From Lysobacter helvus (GTDB lineage Bacteria; Pseudomonadota; Gammaproteobacteria; Xanthomonadales; Xanthomonadaceae): a DNA stretch of 64,000 nt. This document shows, in pieces, positions 42,555 to 51,879 of the stretch. The notes below the pieces were generated by a model. That model saw nothing but the letters and a program-made list of their open reading frames with translations, did not search any database and was not told the DNA's origin. The stretch spans positions 434,001 to 498,000 of the forward strand of contig NZ_AP024546.1 in NCBI RefSeq assembly GCF_018406645.1, in the 5' to 3' direction. Made by a program: the position numbers and the translations under genes. Position 1 is the stretch's first letter. The number at the start of each line of letters is the position of its first letter.

Positions 42555-43106
42555 TCAGTTTTCGAAATCGCCAGGGCCCGCCGCGGGGCACCGGTCGACC
42601 GGTCGCTGGACATCGTCCAGCGTCTCGCTGTAATTCTGCGTGGACCAGCATTCGTCCAGCGCCGAGCAGTAGCAAAGGTCCAGCTTCAGTCGGTCGCCGA
42701 CGTGGTGGCGCAGCGCCACGAACTGCGCATGGTCGCCCGGCAGCAGGTAGCCGATGTCGTCGCCCGGCGACAGCACCATGCCCGAGAGCGAGCTGTACTT
42801 CTGCGCGGGATCCGACAGGCCCAGCCGCGTCAGCGCCTGGCCCCAGTTGCGCACGGGCTTGCCGTCCACCGTCACGCGCACCGAGCGCACCACCGCCGGG
42901 CCGACGCCCTTGTTCGCGATGTGGAACTCGCCCGCCATGCCCGCGTTGTAGAACAACACGCGCGGCCACACCTGCGCGCGGATCTGCTGGCGCTGCAGCG
43001 TGGCGGTGTACGCCGCCACGCCCACCGCGACCAGGCCGATCAGGACCGCCGCGATCGCGGTGACGCGATCCCAGTCGGTGCGCGGCGGCGACGCGGCGTC
43101 GCTCAC
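42555..43106 (-). CDS. uncharacterised membrane-anchored protein inside the prp block
   Basis: 183 aa, start GTG at 43106 overlapping the prpB stop (GTGA), so translation is coupled to prpB. One N-terminal membrane helix ([21 protein letters not shown], about 15-35), then a probably periplasmic beta-rich domain: '[24 protein letters not shown]', '[12 protein letters not shown]', '[20 protein letters not shown]', and a CYCSALDEC cysteine cluster with one more cysteine near the C-terminus. The fold resembles immunoglobulin-like domains of 'NTF2-unrelated' anchored proteins, but I recognise no family. Its place between prpB and prpC is unexpected and its function unknown. Confidence 0.75.
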   Translation of the reverse strand: MSDAASPPRTDWDRVTAIAAVLIGLVAVGVAAYTATLQRQQIRAQVWPRVLFYNAGMAGEFHIANKGVGPAVVRSVRVTVDGKPVRNWGQALTRLGLSDPAQKYSSLSGMVLSPGDDIGYLLPGDHAQFVALRHHVGDRLKLDLCYCSALDECWSTQNYSETLDDVQRPVDRCPAAGPGDFEN

Positions 43107-43987
43107 CTGGCCGGCTTGGCGAACAATGCGTCGAGCTTGTCCTCGTACGCGTGGTAGCCGAGGTAGTCGTACAACTCGGCGCGTGTCTGCAGCGTCGGGA
43201 TCGTGTTCTTCTGCGTGCCTTCGCGGCGTACCGTCTCGTAGAAGCCCAGCGCCGCCTTGTTCATCGCGCGATACGCACCGCAGCAGTACAGCGCGATGTC
43301 GACGTTGGCCCCGCGCAGCTCATCGGTGGTGAAGAACGGCGTCGAACCGAACTCGGTGAGGTTGGCCAGGATCGGCACCTTCACCGCGGCCTTGAAGCGC
43401 CGGTAGTCGTCGAGCGTCTGCATCGCTTCCGGGAAGATCATGTCGGCGCCGGCTTCGACGTACGCGCACGCGCGGTCGATCGCGGCATCGAGGCCTTCGA
43501 CCGCGGCCGCGTCGGTGCGCGCCATGATCACGAACGAGGCATCGGTGCGCGCATCCACGGCGGCTTTCACGCGATCGACCATCTCGTCCTTCGGCACGAC
43601 TTCCTTGCCCGGGCGATGGCCGCAGCGCTTCTGCCCGACCTGGTCTTCCATGTGCACGGCGGCGACGCCGACGTTGATGAAGTTGCGGATGGTGCGCGCG
43701 ATGTTGAACGCGCCGCCCCAGCCGGTATCGATGTCGACGAGCAGCGGCATTTGCGTCGCGTCCACGATGCGCCGTGCATCGACCAGCACGTCTTCCATCG
43801 TGCTGATGCCGAGGTCGGGCATGCCGAGCGAATTGGCGGCGACGCCGCCGCCGGACAGGTACAGCGCGCGGTAGCCGGTGCGCTTGGCCATCAGGCCGGC
43901 GTACGCGGTGATCGCGCCCATGACCTGCAGCGGGGTTTCTTCGGAAAGCGCGGCGCGGAAGCGTGCGCCTGCGGTGTTGTTGGACAT
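43103..43987 (-). CDS. prpB: methylisocitrate lyase
   Basis: 294-aa member of the ICL/PEP mutase superfamily (EC 4.1.3.30): 2-methylisocitrate to pyruvate and succinate, last step of the methylcitrate cycle. The catalytic cysteine is in the signature [13 protein letters not shown] (KRCGH), with Mg-binding acids in DIDTGWGG and HMEDQVG, and 'EFGSTPFFT' late. ATG 43987 is preceded by GAGGTGACC, a fair ribosome site, and is favoured over the GTG two codons upstream. A 12-bp inverted repeat separates it from mdh. Confidence 0.95.
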   Translation of the reverse strand: MSNNTAGARFRAALSEETPLQVMGAITAYAGLMAKRTGYRALYLSGGGVAANSLGMPDLGISTMEDVLVDARRIVDATQMPLLVDIDTGWGGAFNIARTIRNFINVGVAAVHMEDQVGQKRCGHRPGKEVVPKDEMVDRVKAAVDARTDASFVIMARTDAAAVEGLDAAIDRACAYVEAGADMIFPEAMQTLDDYRRFKAAVKVPILANLTEFGSTPFFTTDELRGANVDIALYCCGAYRAMNKAALGFYETVRREGTQKNTIPTLQTRAELYDYLGYHAYEDKLDALFAKPAR

Positions 43988-44002
43988 GGTCACCTCGTAA
44001 CG

Positions 44003-44028
44003 ACGAAGGCGGCCGTGGCCGCCTTCGT
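44003..44028. other. 12-bp perfect inverted repeat between mdh and prpB
   Basis: ACGAAGGCGGCC (44003-44014) and GGCCGCCTTCGT (44017-44028) with two bases between. It lies 9 bases past the mdh stop and 16 bases before the prpB start. No T run follows on the minus strand, so it is not a canonical terminator; an mRNA-processing or partial attenuation site is possible. Confidence 0.7.
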
Positions 44029-44036
44029 GGGTTGCA

Positions 44037-45020
44037 TCAGAGCAAGTGCGCCACGCCGGCGCGCTCTTCTTCGAGCTCGGCCAGCGTCTTGTCCATGCGC
44101 TCGCGGCTGAAATCGTCGACCGGCAGGTTTTCGATGCGCGTGTATTCGCCGTTGGCGGTGGTCACCGGCACGCCGTAGATCACGCCTTCGGGGATGCCGT
44201 AGCTGCCGTCGGACGGCACGCCCATCGTCACCCACTTGCCGTTCGAGCCGAGCACCCAGTCACGCACGTGGTCGATCGCCGCATTGGCGGCCGACGCGGC
44301 CGACGACAGGCCGCGCGCTTCGATGATCGCAGCGCCGCGCTTGCCGACCTTCGGGATGAAGTCGTTGGCGTTCCAGTCGGCGTCGTTGATCTTGTCCTTC
44401 AGCGACGCGCCGCCCGCGGTGGCGAAGCGGTAGTCGGGATACATCGTCGGCGAGTGGTTGCCCCACACGACGAGCTTGTCGATGTCGGCCACGGCCACGC
44501 CGGCCCTGGTGGCCAGTTGCGACAGCGCGCGGTTGTGGTCCAGGCGCAGCATGGCGGTGAAGTTCTTCGCCGGCAGGGAGGGCGCCGACTTCATCGCGAT
44601 GTACGCATTGGTGTTGGCCGGGTTGCCGACCACGAGCACCTTGACGTTGCGCGAAGCGACGTCGTTGAGCGCCTTGCCCTGCTCGGTGAAGATCTTCGCG
44701 TTTTCGAGCAGCAGGTCCTTGCGCTCCATGCCCGGGCCGCGCGGACGCGCGCCGACCAGCAGGGCGATGTCGGCGTCCTTGAACGCCACGCGCGGATCAT
44801 CCGTGCCGACCATGCCGGCGAGCAGCGGGAACGCGCAGTCCTCGAGCTCCATCATCACGCCCTTGAGCGCGGCCTGCGCCTTCTCGAGCGGCAGCTCCAG
44901 CATCTGCAGGATCACCGGCTGGTCCTTGCCGAGCATTTCGCCCGAAGCGATGCGGAACAGCAGGGCGTAGCCGATCTGGCCGGCAGCGCCGGTGACGGCG
45001 ACTCGGACGGGTTGCTTCAT
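44037..45020 (-). CDS. mdh: malate dehydrogenase
   Basis: 327-aa NAD-dependent malate dehydrogenase (EC 1.1.1.37) of the cytosolic-like group found in Xanthomonas and Burkholderia. NAD loop: [22 protein letters not shown]; substrate arginines in [15 protein letters not shown] and [13 protein letters not shown]; catalytic His in [13 protein letters not shown]. Makes oxaloacetate, the co-substrate of the downstream prpC product, which gives a metabolic reason for its place before prpB. Separated from prpB by 49 bases carrying a long hairpin. An independent promoter is likely upstream. Confidence 0.96.
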   Translation of the reverse strand: MKQPVRVAVTGAAGQIGYALLFRIASGEMLGKDQPVILQMLELPLEKAQAALKGVMMELEDCAFPLLAGMVGTDDPRVAFKDADIALLVGARPRGPGMERKDLLLENAKIFTEQGKALNDVASRNVKVLVVGNPANTNAYIAMKSAPSLPAKNFTAMLRLDHNRALSQLATRAGVAVADIDKLVVWGNHSPTMYPDYRFATAGGASLKDKINDADWNANDFIPKVGKRGAAIIEARGLSSAASAANAAIDHVRDWVLGSNGKWVTMGVPSDGSYGIPEGVIYGVPVTTANGEYTRIENLPVDDFSRERMDKTLAELEEERAGVAHLL

Positions 45021-45059
45021 TTCGAACTCCGAAGAACGTATGCGGGGGCGGGAGGGGGG

Positions 45060-46265
45060 TTACTGCAGTTCCGAGAAGAACTGCTGGATGCGCGACAGGC
45101 CGGGCGCGAGCTGCGGCGTGGGGCACGTGTAGCTGATGCGCATCGCGCGCGGTTCGCCGAACGCCGAACCGGGGACGCACGCGACGCCGTGCGATTCGAG
45201 CAGCGCGCTGCACAGATCGACGTCGTTGGTGATCTTCGTGCCGGTGGGGCCATGCGTCTTGCCGAACGCGCAGCTGATGTCCGGGAAGACGTAGAACGCA
45301 CCCTGCGGACGCGGGCACACGATGCCCGGGATCGCGGCGAGCGCGGCCAGCACCTGGTCGCGCTTGGCCTGGAACTCGGCGTTCTTCGCCGTGGGGACAT
45401 CCTGCGGACCCGACAGTGCGGCGACCGCGGCGGCGGTGATGATTTCCGGGATGTTGGTGATGTGGTTCGAGTTCATCGTGGCCACGGCCTGCGCCACCGA
45501 CGCCGGGCCCGCCATGAAGCCCACGCGCCACCCCGGCATGCCGTAGGTCTTGGACAGCGAGTCGATGAAGATCACGCGCTCGCGCAGTTCGGGACGCGCC
45601 TGCACGAAGTTGTGGTAGCCGATGCCGTCGAACACCATGCGGTTGTAGATGTCGTCGGTGATGACCCACGTGTCCGGGTACTTCACCAGCACGTCGGCGA
45701 GCGCCGAGATCTCGGCCTTCGTGTACACCATGCCCGTCGGGTTGGACGGGTTGTTGAACAGGAACACCTTGGGCTTCTTCGCCAGCGCGGCGTCGAGCTG
45801 CGCGGGCGTCATCTTGTAGTCCTGCGTGGCCGGGCACGGCAGCAGGTCGATCTTCGCGTTCACGATCTCGGCGATGTCGACGTAGCTGGTCCAGTACGGC
45901 ACGGCGAAGCAGATGGCGTCGCCTTCGTCCAGCAGCGCCTCGGCCAGGTTGTAGATGACGTGCTTGGCGCCGATGCCCGTCGCCACGTTGGCGCGGGTGT
46001 AGCCGGTCATGCCGACCTGTTCCATGTGCGCGATGAACGCATCGAGCAATGCGTCGGCGCCGCGGTTGCTGCCGTACTGGCCGCTGTCCTTCGCCAACGC
46101 TTCACGGGCGGCGGCATAGACGTGGTCGCCCGGCAAAAAGTTGGGCACGCCGATCGAGAAGCTGATGATGTCGCGGCCTTCGGACTTGAGTCGCTTGGCC
46201 TTTTCGGCGACCAGCATGATTGCGCTAGGCTTGGCGCGACCAATGCGCCGGGCGAGCTCAGGCAT
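45060..46265 (-). CDS. aspartate/aromatic aminotransferase, class I
   Basis: 401-aa fold-type I aminotransferase, closest in pattern to aspartate aminotransferases of the Ib type (AspC/AatA). Blocks: FSIGVPNFLPGDHVYAAAREAL, NNPSNPTGMVYTKAE for the cofactor ring, ITDDIYNRMVFDG, the PLP lysine in DSLSKTYGMPGWRVG, and the substrate-binding Arg in AMRISYTC. It likely makes aspartate from oxaloacetate; other amino donors are possible. Transcribed towards mdh, whose ATG is 39 bases beyond the stop, so mdh could be read from the same message. Confidence 0.9.
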   Translation of the reverse strand: MPELARRIGRAKPSAIMLVAEKAKRLKSEGRDIISFSIGVPNFLPGDHVYAAAREALAKDSGQYGSNRGADALLDAFIAHMEQVGMTGYTRANVATGIGAKHVIYNLAEALLDEGDAICFAVPYWTSYVDIAEIVNAKIDLLPCPATQDYKMTPAQLDAALAKKPKVFLFNNPSNPTGMVYTKAEISALADVLVKYPDTWVITDDIYNRMVFDGIGYHNFVQARPELRERVIFIDSLSKTYGMPGWRVGFMAGPASVAQAVATMNSNHITNIPEIITAAAVAALSGPQDVPTAKNAEFQAKRDQVLAALAAIPGIVCPRPQGAFYVFPDISCAFGKTHGPTGTKITNDVDLCSALLESHGVACVPGSAFGEPRAMRISYTCPTPQLAPGLSRIQQFFSELQ

Positions 46266-46317
46266 CGCAGAAAACCTCTTCGGGGACGGCCGCGAACGGG
46301 CCGGAAGGAAGCGCGGA

Positions 46318-47076
46318 ATGCTATCACAGCGGACGTGTGCCATCGGGCCGAATCCCTTGCCGCGCACGGCTTTCCGGGGCGCCTGGCTGGCCCTGTCGTT
46401 GCTGGCCGGCCTGGCCTTGTCCGGGTGCACGTCCACCCAGGTCCGCACCGCCACCGATGCGAGCGGCAAGCCCGAGCACATCGTGGGCACCGTGGTGCTG
46501 GTGGAACCGGACATCGAGCTGTATGCGGTCGGTGCCGGCGGCATGCAGGAGCCGCGGGAAGCGTGGACGCTGACGGCCCGGCGCGAATTCCCGATCGCCG
46601 CCCGCGACATCCTCCAGGCCCAGGGCGTGCCGCTGAAGGGCGACTTCATGCTGCCCAAGGACGCCGGCCCGGAAAACAAGCTGCGCCAGCTCACGCTGCT
46701 GAACCAGGCGGTGTCGATCAGCATCCTGAGCTACGCGCGCGGCGACGCCCTGCGCAACAAGCACGGCAAGTTCGACTGGACGCTCGGCCCCGGGGTCGCG
46801 GCCCTGCGCGAGGCCACCGGCGCGGACTACGCGCTGTTCACCTACATCCGCGACAGCTACACCTCCGGCGGGCGCGCGGCGATGCGGATCATCGGCTTCC
46901 TGCTGCTCGGCGGCGACGTGGGCGGCGGCATGCAGATCGGGCTGGCCTCGCTGGTGGACCTGCGCACCGGCCAGGTGGTCTGGCACAACCTGCTGCTGGA
47001 CCAGACCGGCGACCTGCGGGACCCGAAGGGCGCGCACGAAACCGCCGGCGACCTGCTCCGGGGCATCCGGCGATGA
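46318..47076 (+). CDS. lipoprotein of unknown function, first gene of a three-gene envelope operon
   Basis: 252 aa. Lipoprotein signal: LALSLLAGLALSGCTS, lipobox LSGC, Cys about residue 36. The mature part has an alternating alpha-beta pattern ('HIVGTVVLVEPDIELYAVGAGG', 'LTLLNQAVSISILSYARGD', 'ATGADYALFTYIRDSYTSGG', 'IGLASLVDLRTGQVVWHNLLL'), similar to TolB-N-like or GNA1162-like lipoproteins that assemble at the outer membrane, but I recognise no exact family. ATG 46318 follows a GGAAGGAAG ribosome site. Its stop overlaps the next gene's ATG (ATGA). Confidence 0.75.
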   Translation: MLSQRTCAIGPNPLPRTAFRGAWLALSLLAGLALSGCTSTQVRTATDASGKPEHIVGTVVLVEPDIELYAVGAGGMQEPREAWTLTARREFPIAARDILQAQGVPLKGDFMLPKDAGPENKLRQLTLLNQAVSISILSYARGDALRNKHGKFDWTLGPGVAALREATGADYALFTYIRDSYTSGGRAAMRIIGFLLLGGDVGGGMQIGLASLVDLRTGQVVWHNLLLDQTGDLRDPKGAHETAGDLLRGIRR

Positions 47077-48245
47077 GCCCGCGCCTGCTCTCGCTGTCCA
47101 TCGCGGCGTTCGTGGCGCTCGGTGCGTGCGCGTCGCAGCAACCCTTGCGCGACAACGCACCCGGCACGCGGCCGGCCTCCGGCACCGACGAAGGCGAACT
47201 CTGGTACGCAATGCAGCGCGCGGAAGAAGAACTGCAACGTTCGCCGATGCGCGTGCGCGATCCCGCGCTCAATGCGTACGTGAAGCAAGTGGCGTGCAAG
47301 GTGAGCGCGGGCCATTGCCAGGACATGCGCGTCTACGTCATGAACGTGCCGCAGTTCAACGCGAGCATGGCGCCCAACGGAATGCTGCTGGTGTGGACGG
47401 GCGCGTTGCTGCGCATGCGCGACGAAGCCGAACTCGCGTTCGTGCTCGGCCACGAAGCCGGCCACTACCGCGCGCAGCATTCGATCCGGCAATGGCGGCG
47501 CATGAAGGACACCAGCGCGTTGCTGAGTGCGTTCTCCGTGCTCGCCTACGGCTTCGGCGCACCGAACACCGCGATGCTCGGTTCGCTCGCCGCGTACGCC
47601 ACGGTCTTCAAGTTCAGCCGCGACATGGAGCGCGAAGCCGATCACCTCGGTTTCGCCGAAGTGGTGAAGAACGGGTACGACCCGAAGGCCGGCGCGGACC
47701 TGTGGAGCCGCATGCTGCGCGAAGAAAACACGCTGAAATACCTTCCGCGCAGCCGCGTCTTCGCCTCGCATCCCGCGACGGAAGAACGCCTCGCCGACGT
47801 GCGCGCGGCAGCGGCCGCGATTTCCGATCCACCGCACGAGCTCGGCGTCGCGCCCTACCGCGCGGCGACCCGGCCCTTCCTCGAAAACTGGCTCGACGGC
47901 GAACTCTCGCAACGTCGTTACCAGAGCTCGCTGCTCGTCATCCAGGAACTGCTGGACGAATCGCCCGGCGAAGACCGCGGCGTGCTCACGTTCTATCTCG
48001 CCGAAGCGCATCGGCGCGAGGATGGCCCCGGCGATCGCGAAAAAGCGGCGGCGCTGTACGCGCAGGCGATCGCGATGCCGGGCGCGCCCGCGGGTGCGTG
48101 GCGCGAACACGGCTTCGCCCTCGCGCAGGCCGGCCAGCGTGCGCAGGCACGCGATGCGTTCCAGCAATACCTGGCGCGTGCGCCGCAGGCAGACGATCGC
48201 GCCTTCGTGCAACGCGAACTCGACAAGCTCGGAGGAACGCCCTGA
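47073..48245 (+). CDS. M48-family metalloprotease lipoprotein
   Basis: 390 aa. Lipoprotein signal with ALGAC (Cys about residue 18). The zinc site is HEAGHYRAQHS (HExxH), with the third ligand Glu in MEREADHLGF, the BepA/LoiP-type arrangement. The C-terminal third has TPR-like helices ('REDGPGDREKAAALYAQAIAMPG', 'GAWREHGFALAQAGQRAQARDAFQQYL'), as in BepA (YfgC), which works on outer-membrane protein assembly. The ATG overlaps the previous stop and its own stop overlaps the next ATG by one base (TGATG). A periplasmic quality-control protease is the likely role. Confidence 0.9.
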   Translation: MSPRLLSLSIAAFVALGACASQQPLRDNAPGTRPASGTDEGELWYAMQRAEEELQRSPMRVRDPALNAYVKQVACKVSAGHCQDMRVYVMNVPQFNASMAPNGMLLVWTGALLRMRDEAELAFVLGHEAGHYRAQHSIRQWRRMKDTSALLSAFSVLAYGFGAPNTAMLGSLAAYATVFKFSRDMEREADHLGFAEVVKNGYDPKAGADLWSRMLREENTLKYLPRSRVFASHPATEERLADVRAAAAAISDPPHELGVAPYRAATRPFLENWLDGELSQRRYQSSLLVIQELLDESPGEDRGVLTFYLAEAHRREDGPGDREKAAALYAQAIAMPGAPAGAWREHGFALAQAGQRAQARDAFQQYLARAPQADDRAFVQRELDKLGGTP

Positions 48246-48838
48246 TGCGATCGATGCGCGGCTGGTGGCTGGGGTTGGCGGCCGCGATGCTGCTGTCGGC
48301 GTGCGCGACGACGGGCAGCCGGCTCGTCGAGCCCGGCCCCAACCCGGCGGGCCAGAAGCTCACGATCAACAGCGAGATGGAATGGACGCGCGGCGCGGAC
48401 AGCCGCTACCAGGTCTGGACGATCGACGGCGAGCTGCTGAACCTGCTCTATCTGATCCCGTACGTGAAGGAAGGCGAATACATCTTCCTGGGCCAGCGCC
48501 AGGGGAAGCGACGCCCCGACGGCCCCTACTACCACCGCGGCATGCGGCAGGACGAGCTGCGCGACCTCATCTCCGACGGCCTGCTGCAGGCCGGGCTGGT
48601 CGGCATCGAGGCCAGCAACCTGCGACCGGTGAACTTCGGTTCGCACGAGGGCCTGCGCTTCGACCTGACCATGGTGAACAGCGAAGGCCTGGCCTACCAG
48701 GGCTACGTGGCGGCCTTCGAACACGAGAAGGGCCTGGCGCTGGCGATCTGGATCGCGCCGAGCGAGTACTACTTCCCGCGGGATGCAGCGAAGGTGTCGA
48801 GGATGCTCGACACCCTGCGCTGGAACAGCGGCGGCTGA
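48245..48838 (+). CDS. lipoprotein of unknown function, third gene of the M48 operon
   Basis: 197 aa. Lipoprotein signal (LGLAAAMLLSACATTG, Cys about residue 20). The mature part is a compact domain with 'INSEMEWTRGADSRYQVWTIDGELLNLLYLIPYVKEGEYIFLG', 'DELRDLISDGLLQAGLVGIEASNLRPVNFG', 'FDLTMVNSEGLAYQGYVAAFEHEKGLALAIWIAPS' and a terminal 'MLDTLRWNSGG'. No family recognised; the pattern recalls lipoproteins assembled next to M48 proteases in other Xanthomonads only as an impression. Coupled to the protease gene by a TGATG overlap. Confidence 0.75.
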   Translation: MRSMRGWWLGLAAAMLLSACATTGSRLVEPGPNPAGQKLTINSEMEWTRGADSRYQVWTIDGELLNLLYLIPYVKEGEYIFLGQRQGKRRPDGPYYHRGMRQDELRDLISDGLLQAGLVGIEASNLRPVNFGSHEGLRFDLTMVNSEGLAYQGYVAAFEHEKGLALAIWIAPSEYYFPRDAAKVSRMLDTLRWNSGG

Positions 48839-48857
48839 CACCGCCGCCGTCCGGGGA

Positions 48858-49352
48858 TCACGCCGCGAGGATCTGGTTCCATTCCTTCACGCGGTCGGCC
48901 TTGGCGGCCAGCACGGCGGCGGCGTCGCCTTCGATCTTCACGCTGTTGATCTTGTCGCCCTGCTTCACGGCGTCGACCACGTCCATGCCCTCGACCACCT
49001 TGCCGAAGACGGTGTGCTTGCCGTCCAGCCAGCCGGTGGGCACGTGGGTGATGAAGAACTGGCTGCCGTTGGTGTTCGGGCCGGCATTGGCCATCGACAG
49101 CACGCCGCGCTCGTGGCGCAGGCCGTTGTTGGTCTCGTCCTCGAAGCGGTAGCCCGGGCCGCCGCGGCCGGAGCCTTCCGGACAGCCACCCTGGACCATG
49201 AAATCGTCGATGACGCGGTGGAAATTGAGGCCATCGTAGAAACCGCGCTGGGCCAGGTTCACGAAGTTGGCCACCGTGAGCGGGGCCTTGTCCGGGGCCA
49301 GTTCGATGCGGACCGGGCCGCGGGCGGTATCGAATACGGCGAACAAGCTCAT
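48858..49352 (-). CDS. cyclophilin-type peptidyl-prolyl cis-trans isomerase
   Basis: 164-aa PPIase (EC 5.2.1.8), the PpiB-like cytoplasmic type, without signal peptide. Active-site blocks: [28 protein letters not shown] (Arg of FHRV, Phe and Gln of FMVQGG), [18 protein letters not shown] and [17 protein letters not shown]. The loop '[11 protein letters not shown]' is normal for bacterial PpiB. Converges with the lipoprotein operon with 19 bases between stops. Divergent from typA, 121 bp apart. Confidence 0.95.
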   Translation of the reverse strand: MSLFAVFDTARGPVRIELAPDKAPLTVANFVNLAQRGFYDGLNFHRVIDDFMVQGGCPEGSGRGGPGYRFEDETNNGLRHERGVLSMANAGPNTNGSQFFITHVPTGWLDGKHTVFGKVVEGMDVVDAVKQGDKINSVKIEGDAAAVLAAKADRVKEWNQILAA

Positions 49353-49417
49353 GGATGCACCTCCGTGGGGAAAGCGCCCGAGGATACTCCAGTCAGTGTT
49401 GGGGGCCCGAGCACGGG

Positions 49418-49423
49418 TATACT
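49418..49423 (+). promoter_or_regulatory. candidate -10 box of typA
   Basis: TATACT ends 50 bases before the typA ATG, in the divergent region to the cyclophilin gene. The -35 side (around 49395-49400) is 'AGTGTT', weak. Confidence 0.35.
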
Positions 49424-49473
49424 CGCCGGCTCTCTTTCCAGGCCCTACGCGCCGTCGCCGGCGCGCATTCAGT

Positions 49474-51333
49474 ATGTCCGCAACCGCTTCCGTCGAACGC
49501 CTCCGCAATATCGCCATCGTCGCGCACGTCGACCATGGCAAGACCACCCTCGTCGACCAGCTGCTCAAGCAGTCCGGCACGTTGAACGAACGCGCCGTCG
49601 TCCCCGACCGGGTGATGGACAGCAACGACCTGGAAAAGGAACGCGGCATCACGATCCTTTCCAAGAACACCGCGATCCGCTGGACCAACCCGAAGACGGG
49701 CGAGGTGTGGCGCATCAACATCGTCGACACGCCCGGGCACGCCGACTTCGGCGGCGAAGTGGAACGCGTGCTGTCGATGGTCGACTCGGTGCTCATCCTC
49801 GTCGACGCGATGGACGGCCCGATGCCGCAGACGCGCTTCGTGACGCAGAAGGCGTTCGCGATGGGCTTCAAGCCGATCGTCGTCGTCAACAAGGTCGACC
49901 GCCCCGGCGCGCGCGCCAGCTGGGTGCTCGACCAGACGTTCGACCTGTTCGACCGCCTCGGCGCCACCGACGACCAGCTCGACTTCACCACCGTCTACGC
50001 CTCGGGCCTGCAGGGCTACGCCGGCATGGACGAGAGCGTGCGCGACGGCGACATGACGCCGTTGTTCGAAGCGATCTGCAACCACGTGCCCGCGCCGCCG
50101 GTCGACCCGGACGGCCCGTTCCAGATGCGCGTGACCTCGCTCGACTACAACAACTACGTCGGCATCATCGGCGTGGGCCGCATCCAGCGCGGCAAGATCA
50201 AGACCAACCAGCAGATCACGGTCATCGACCGCGAAGGCAAGACACGCAACGGCAAGGTGCTGCAGGTGCTCGGCTTCATGGGCCTGGAGCGCGTGGAAGT
50301 GCCCGAAGCGATGGCCGGCGACATCATCGCCGTCTCCGGCGTTGAAGGCCTCGGCATTTCCGACACGCTGTGCGAACCGGGCGCGGTCGAACAGCTCCCC
50401 GTGCTCACCGTCGACGAACCCACGATCTCGATGACCTTCCAGGTCAACGACTCGCCGTTCGCCGGCGTCAAGGATCGCAGCGGCGGCAAGTTCCTCACCT
50501 CGCGCCAGCTGCGCGACCGCCTGATGCGCGAGACGCAGCACAACGTCGCGCTGAAGGTCGAGGACACGGCCGACGCCGACAAGTTCAAGGTCAGCGGCCG
50601 CGGCGAACTGCACCTGTCGATCCTCATCGAGAACATGCGTCGCGAAGGCTACGAGCTCGCGGTGTCGCGTCCGGAAGTGATCCTCAAGCAGGTCGACGGC
50701 GTGACGCACGAACCGGTGGAATCGCTGGTGTGCGACATGGAAGAACAGTTCCAGGGCGGCGTGATGGGCCGCCTCGGCGAGCGCAAGGCGCTGCTGCAGA
50801 ACATGGAACCGGACGGCAAGGGACGCGTGCGCCTGGATTACATGATCCCCGCGCGTGGCCTCATCGGTTTCCAGACCGAGTTCCGCACGCTCACGGCCGG
50901 CACCGGCCTGCTCTTCCACGTGTTCGACCACTACGGTCCGAAGGCGGAAGGCCAGATCGGCCAGCGCCAGAACGGCGTGCTGATCTCCAACGGCACGGGC
51001 CCCTCGCCGGCGTACGCGCAGATCGCGATGCAGGAACGCGGCCGCCTCTTCATCGAGCCGGGCGAAGAAATCTACGAAGGCCAGATCGTCGGCATCAACA
51101 GCAAGGACAACGACCTCACGGTCAATGCCCTGCGCGGCAAGCAGCTCACCAACTTCCGCGCGTCCGGCAAGGACGACGATGAAGGCCTGATCCCGCCGAT
51201 CAAGTTCTCGCTCGAACAGGCGCTGGAATTCATCGACGACGACGAACTCGTCGAGATCACGCCGAAGGCGATCCGTCTGCGGAAGAAGCACCGCAGCGAA
51301 ACCGATCGCAAGCGCGCCTCCCGCGCGGCGTGA
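49474..51333 (+). CDS. typA: translational GTPase TypA/BipA
   Basis: 619 aa, standard length. G1 is [16 protein letters not shown]3 is [29 protein letters not shown]4 is [11 protein letters not shown]-like domains follow, ending in the TypA-specific C-terminal domain and the loop with '[35 protein letters not shown]'. It binds the ribosome in a GTP-dependent way, helping 50S assembly and growth at low temperature or stress. The stop codon overlaps the GTG of the following DUF2127 gene by 4 bases. Confidence 0.97.
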   Translation: MSATASVERLRNIAIVAHVDHGKTTLVDQLLKQSGTLNERAVVPDRVMDSNDLEKERGITILSKNTAIRWTNPKTGEVWRINIVDTPGHADFGGEVERVLSMVDSVLILVDAMDGPMPQTRFVTQKAFAMGFKPIVVVNKVDRPGARASWVLDQTFDLFDRLGATDDQLDFTTVYASGLQGYAGMDESVRDGDMTPLFEAICNHVPAPPVDPDGPFQMRVTSLDYNNYVGIIGVGRIQRGKIKTNQQITVIDREGKTRNGKVLQVLGFMGLERVEVPEAMAGDIIAVSGVEGLGISDTLCEPGAVEQLPVLTVDEPTISMTFQVNDSPFAGVKDRSGGKFLTSRQLRDRLMRETQHNVALKVEDTADADKFKVSGRGELHLSILIENMRREGYELAVSRPEVILKQVDGVTHEPVESLVCDMEEQFQGGVMGRLGERKALLQNMEPDGKGRVRLDYMIPARGLIGFQTEFRTLTAGTGLLFHVFDHYGPKAEGQIGQRQNGVLISNGTGPSPAYAQIAMQERGRLFIEPGEEIYEGQIVGINSKDNDLTVNALRGKQLTNFRASGKDDDEGLIPPIKFSLEQALEFIDDDELVEITPKAIRLRKKHRSETDRKRASRAA

Positions 51334-51806
51334 CCCAGGGGCCGGCCCCGCACTACAACCCCAACCCGCGGGCCCACCCCGGCCTGCGGGCCATCGCGCT
51401 GATCGAAGCGCTCAAGGGATTGCTTGCGTTGTCGGCCGCCAGCGGGCTCGAGATCATCGGGCCCGTCCCGCTCAAGCGATGGGCGCACGCGCTCATCGAT
51501 TATTTCCAGCTCGATACGCAGCACGGTGCGATGGCGTGGCTGGCCAACGCCATCAATCCCGGCTCGGTGCATTTCGCCGCCGCGGCCGTGGGCGCGTATG
51601 CCGTGCTGCACCTGATCGAAGCCTGGGGCCTGTGGCGCGACAAGGCCTGGGCCTCGCTGCTCGGCTGCATCGCCGCGGCCATCTACCTGCCCTTCGATCT
51701 CTACGCCCTCTTCCGGCACCCCGGCTGGGTCTCGGTGGCCGTGCTGGCCATCAATGTGCTGATCGTCTGGGTTCTCGCACGCGACCTGCTCAAGCGGCGC
51801 ACCTGA
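51330..51806 (+). CDS. DUF2127 integral membrane protein
   Basis: 158 aa, start GTG at 51330 within the typA stop (GTGA overlap). Four hydrophobic segments: 'AIALIEALKGLLALSAASGLEII', 'SVHFAAAAVGAYAVLHLIEAWGL', 'WASLLGCIAAAIYLPFDLYALF' and 'WVSVAVLAINVLIVWVLARDLL'. The motif IEALKG...LLAL then HLIEAWGLW and 'DLY.LF..PGW' is typical of DUF2127. Function unknown. Coupled to typA, which may set its expression level. Confidence 0.87.
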   Translation: MTQGPAPHYNPNPRAHPGLRAIALIEALKGLLALSAASGLEIIGPVPLKRWAHALIDYFQLDTQHGAMAWLANAINPGSVHFAAAAVGAYAVLHLIEAWGLWRDKAWASLLGCIAAAIYLPFDLYALFRHPGWVSVAVLAINVLIVWVLARDLLKRRT

Positions 51807-51879
51807 CCCGCCCCACCCTGTTGCAGGTCCGGCCGCTGCGCCCCATGCTCCGCCGGCACATCGCCCCGGGGACCCTGCC

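Noticed and set aside
44046-47072. Long open frame upstream of the M48 protease on the plus strand, over 1000 codons
   Set aside because: It runs antisense to mdh and the aspartate aminotransferase, both clearly conserved, and its translation is Arg/His-rich. High GC content keeps such shadow frames open. The protease starts at 47073.
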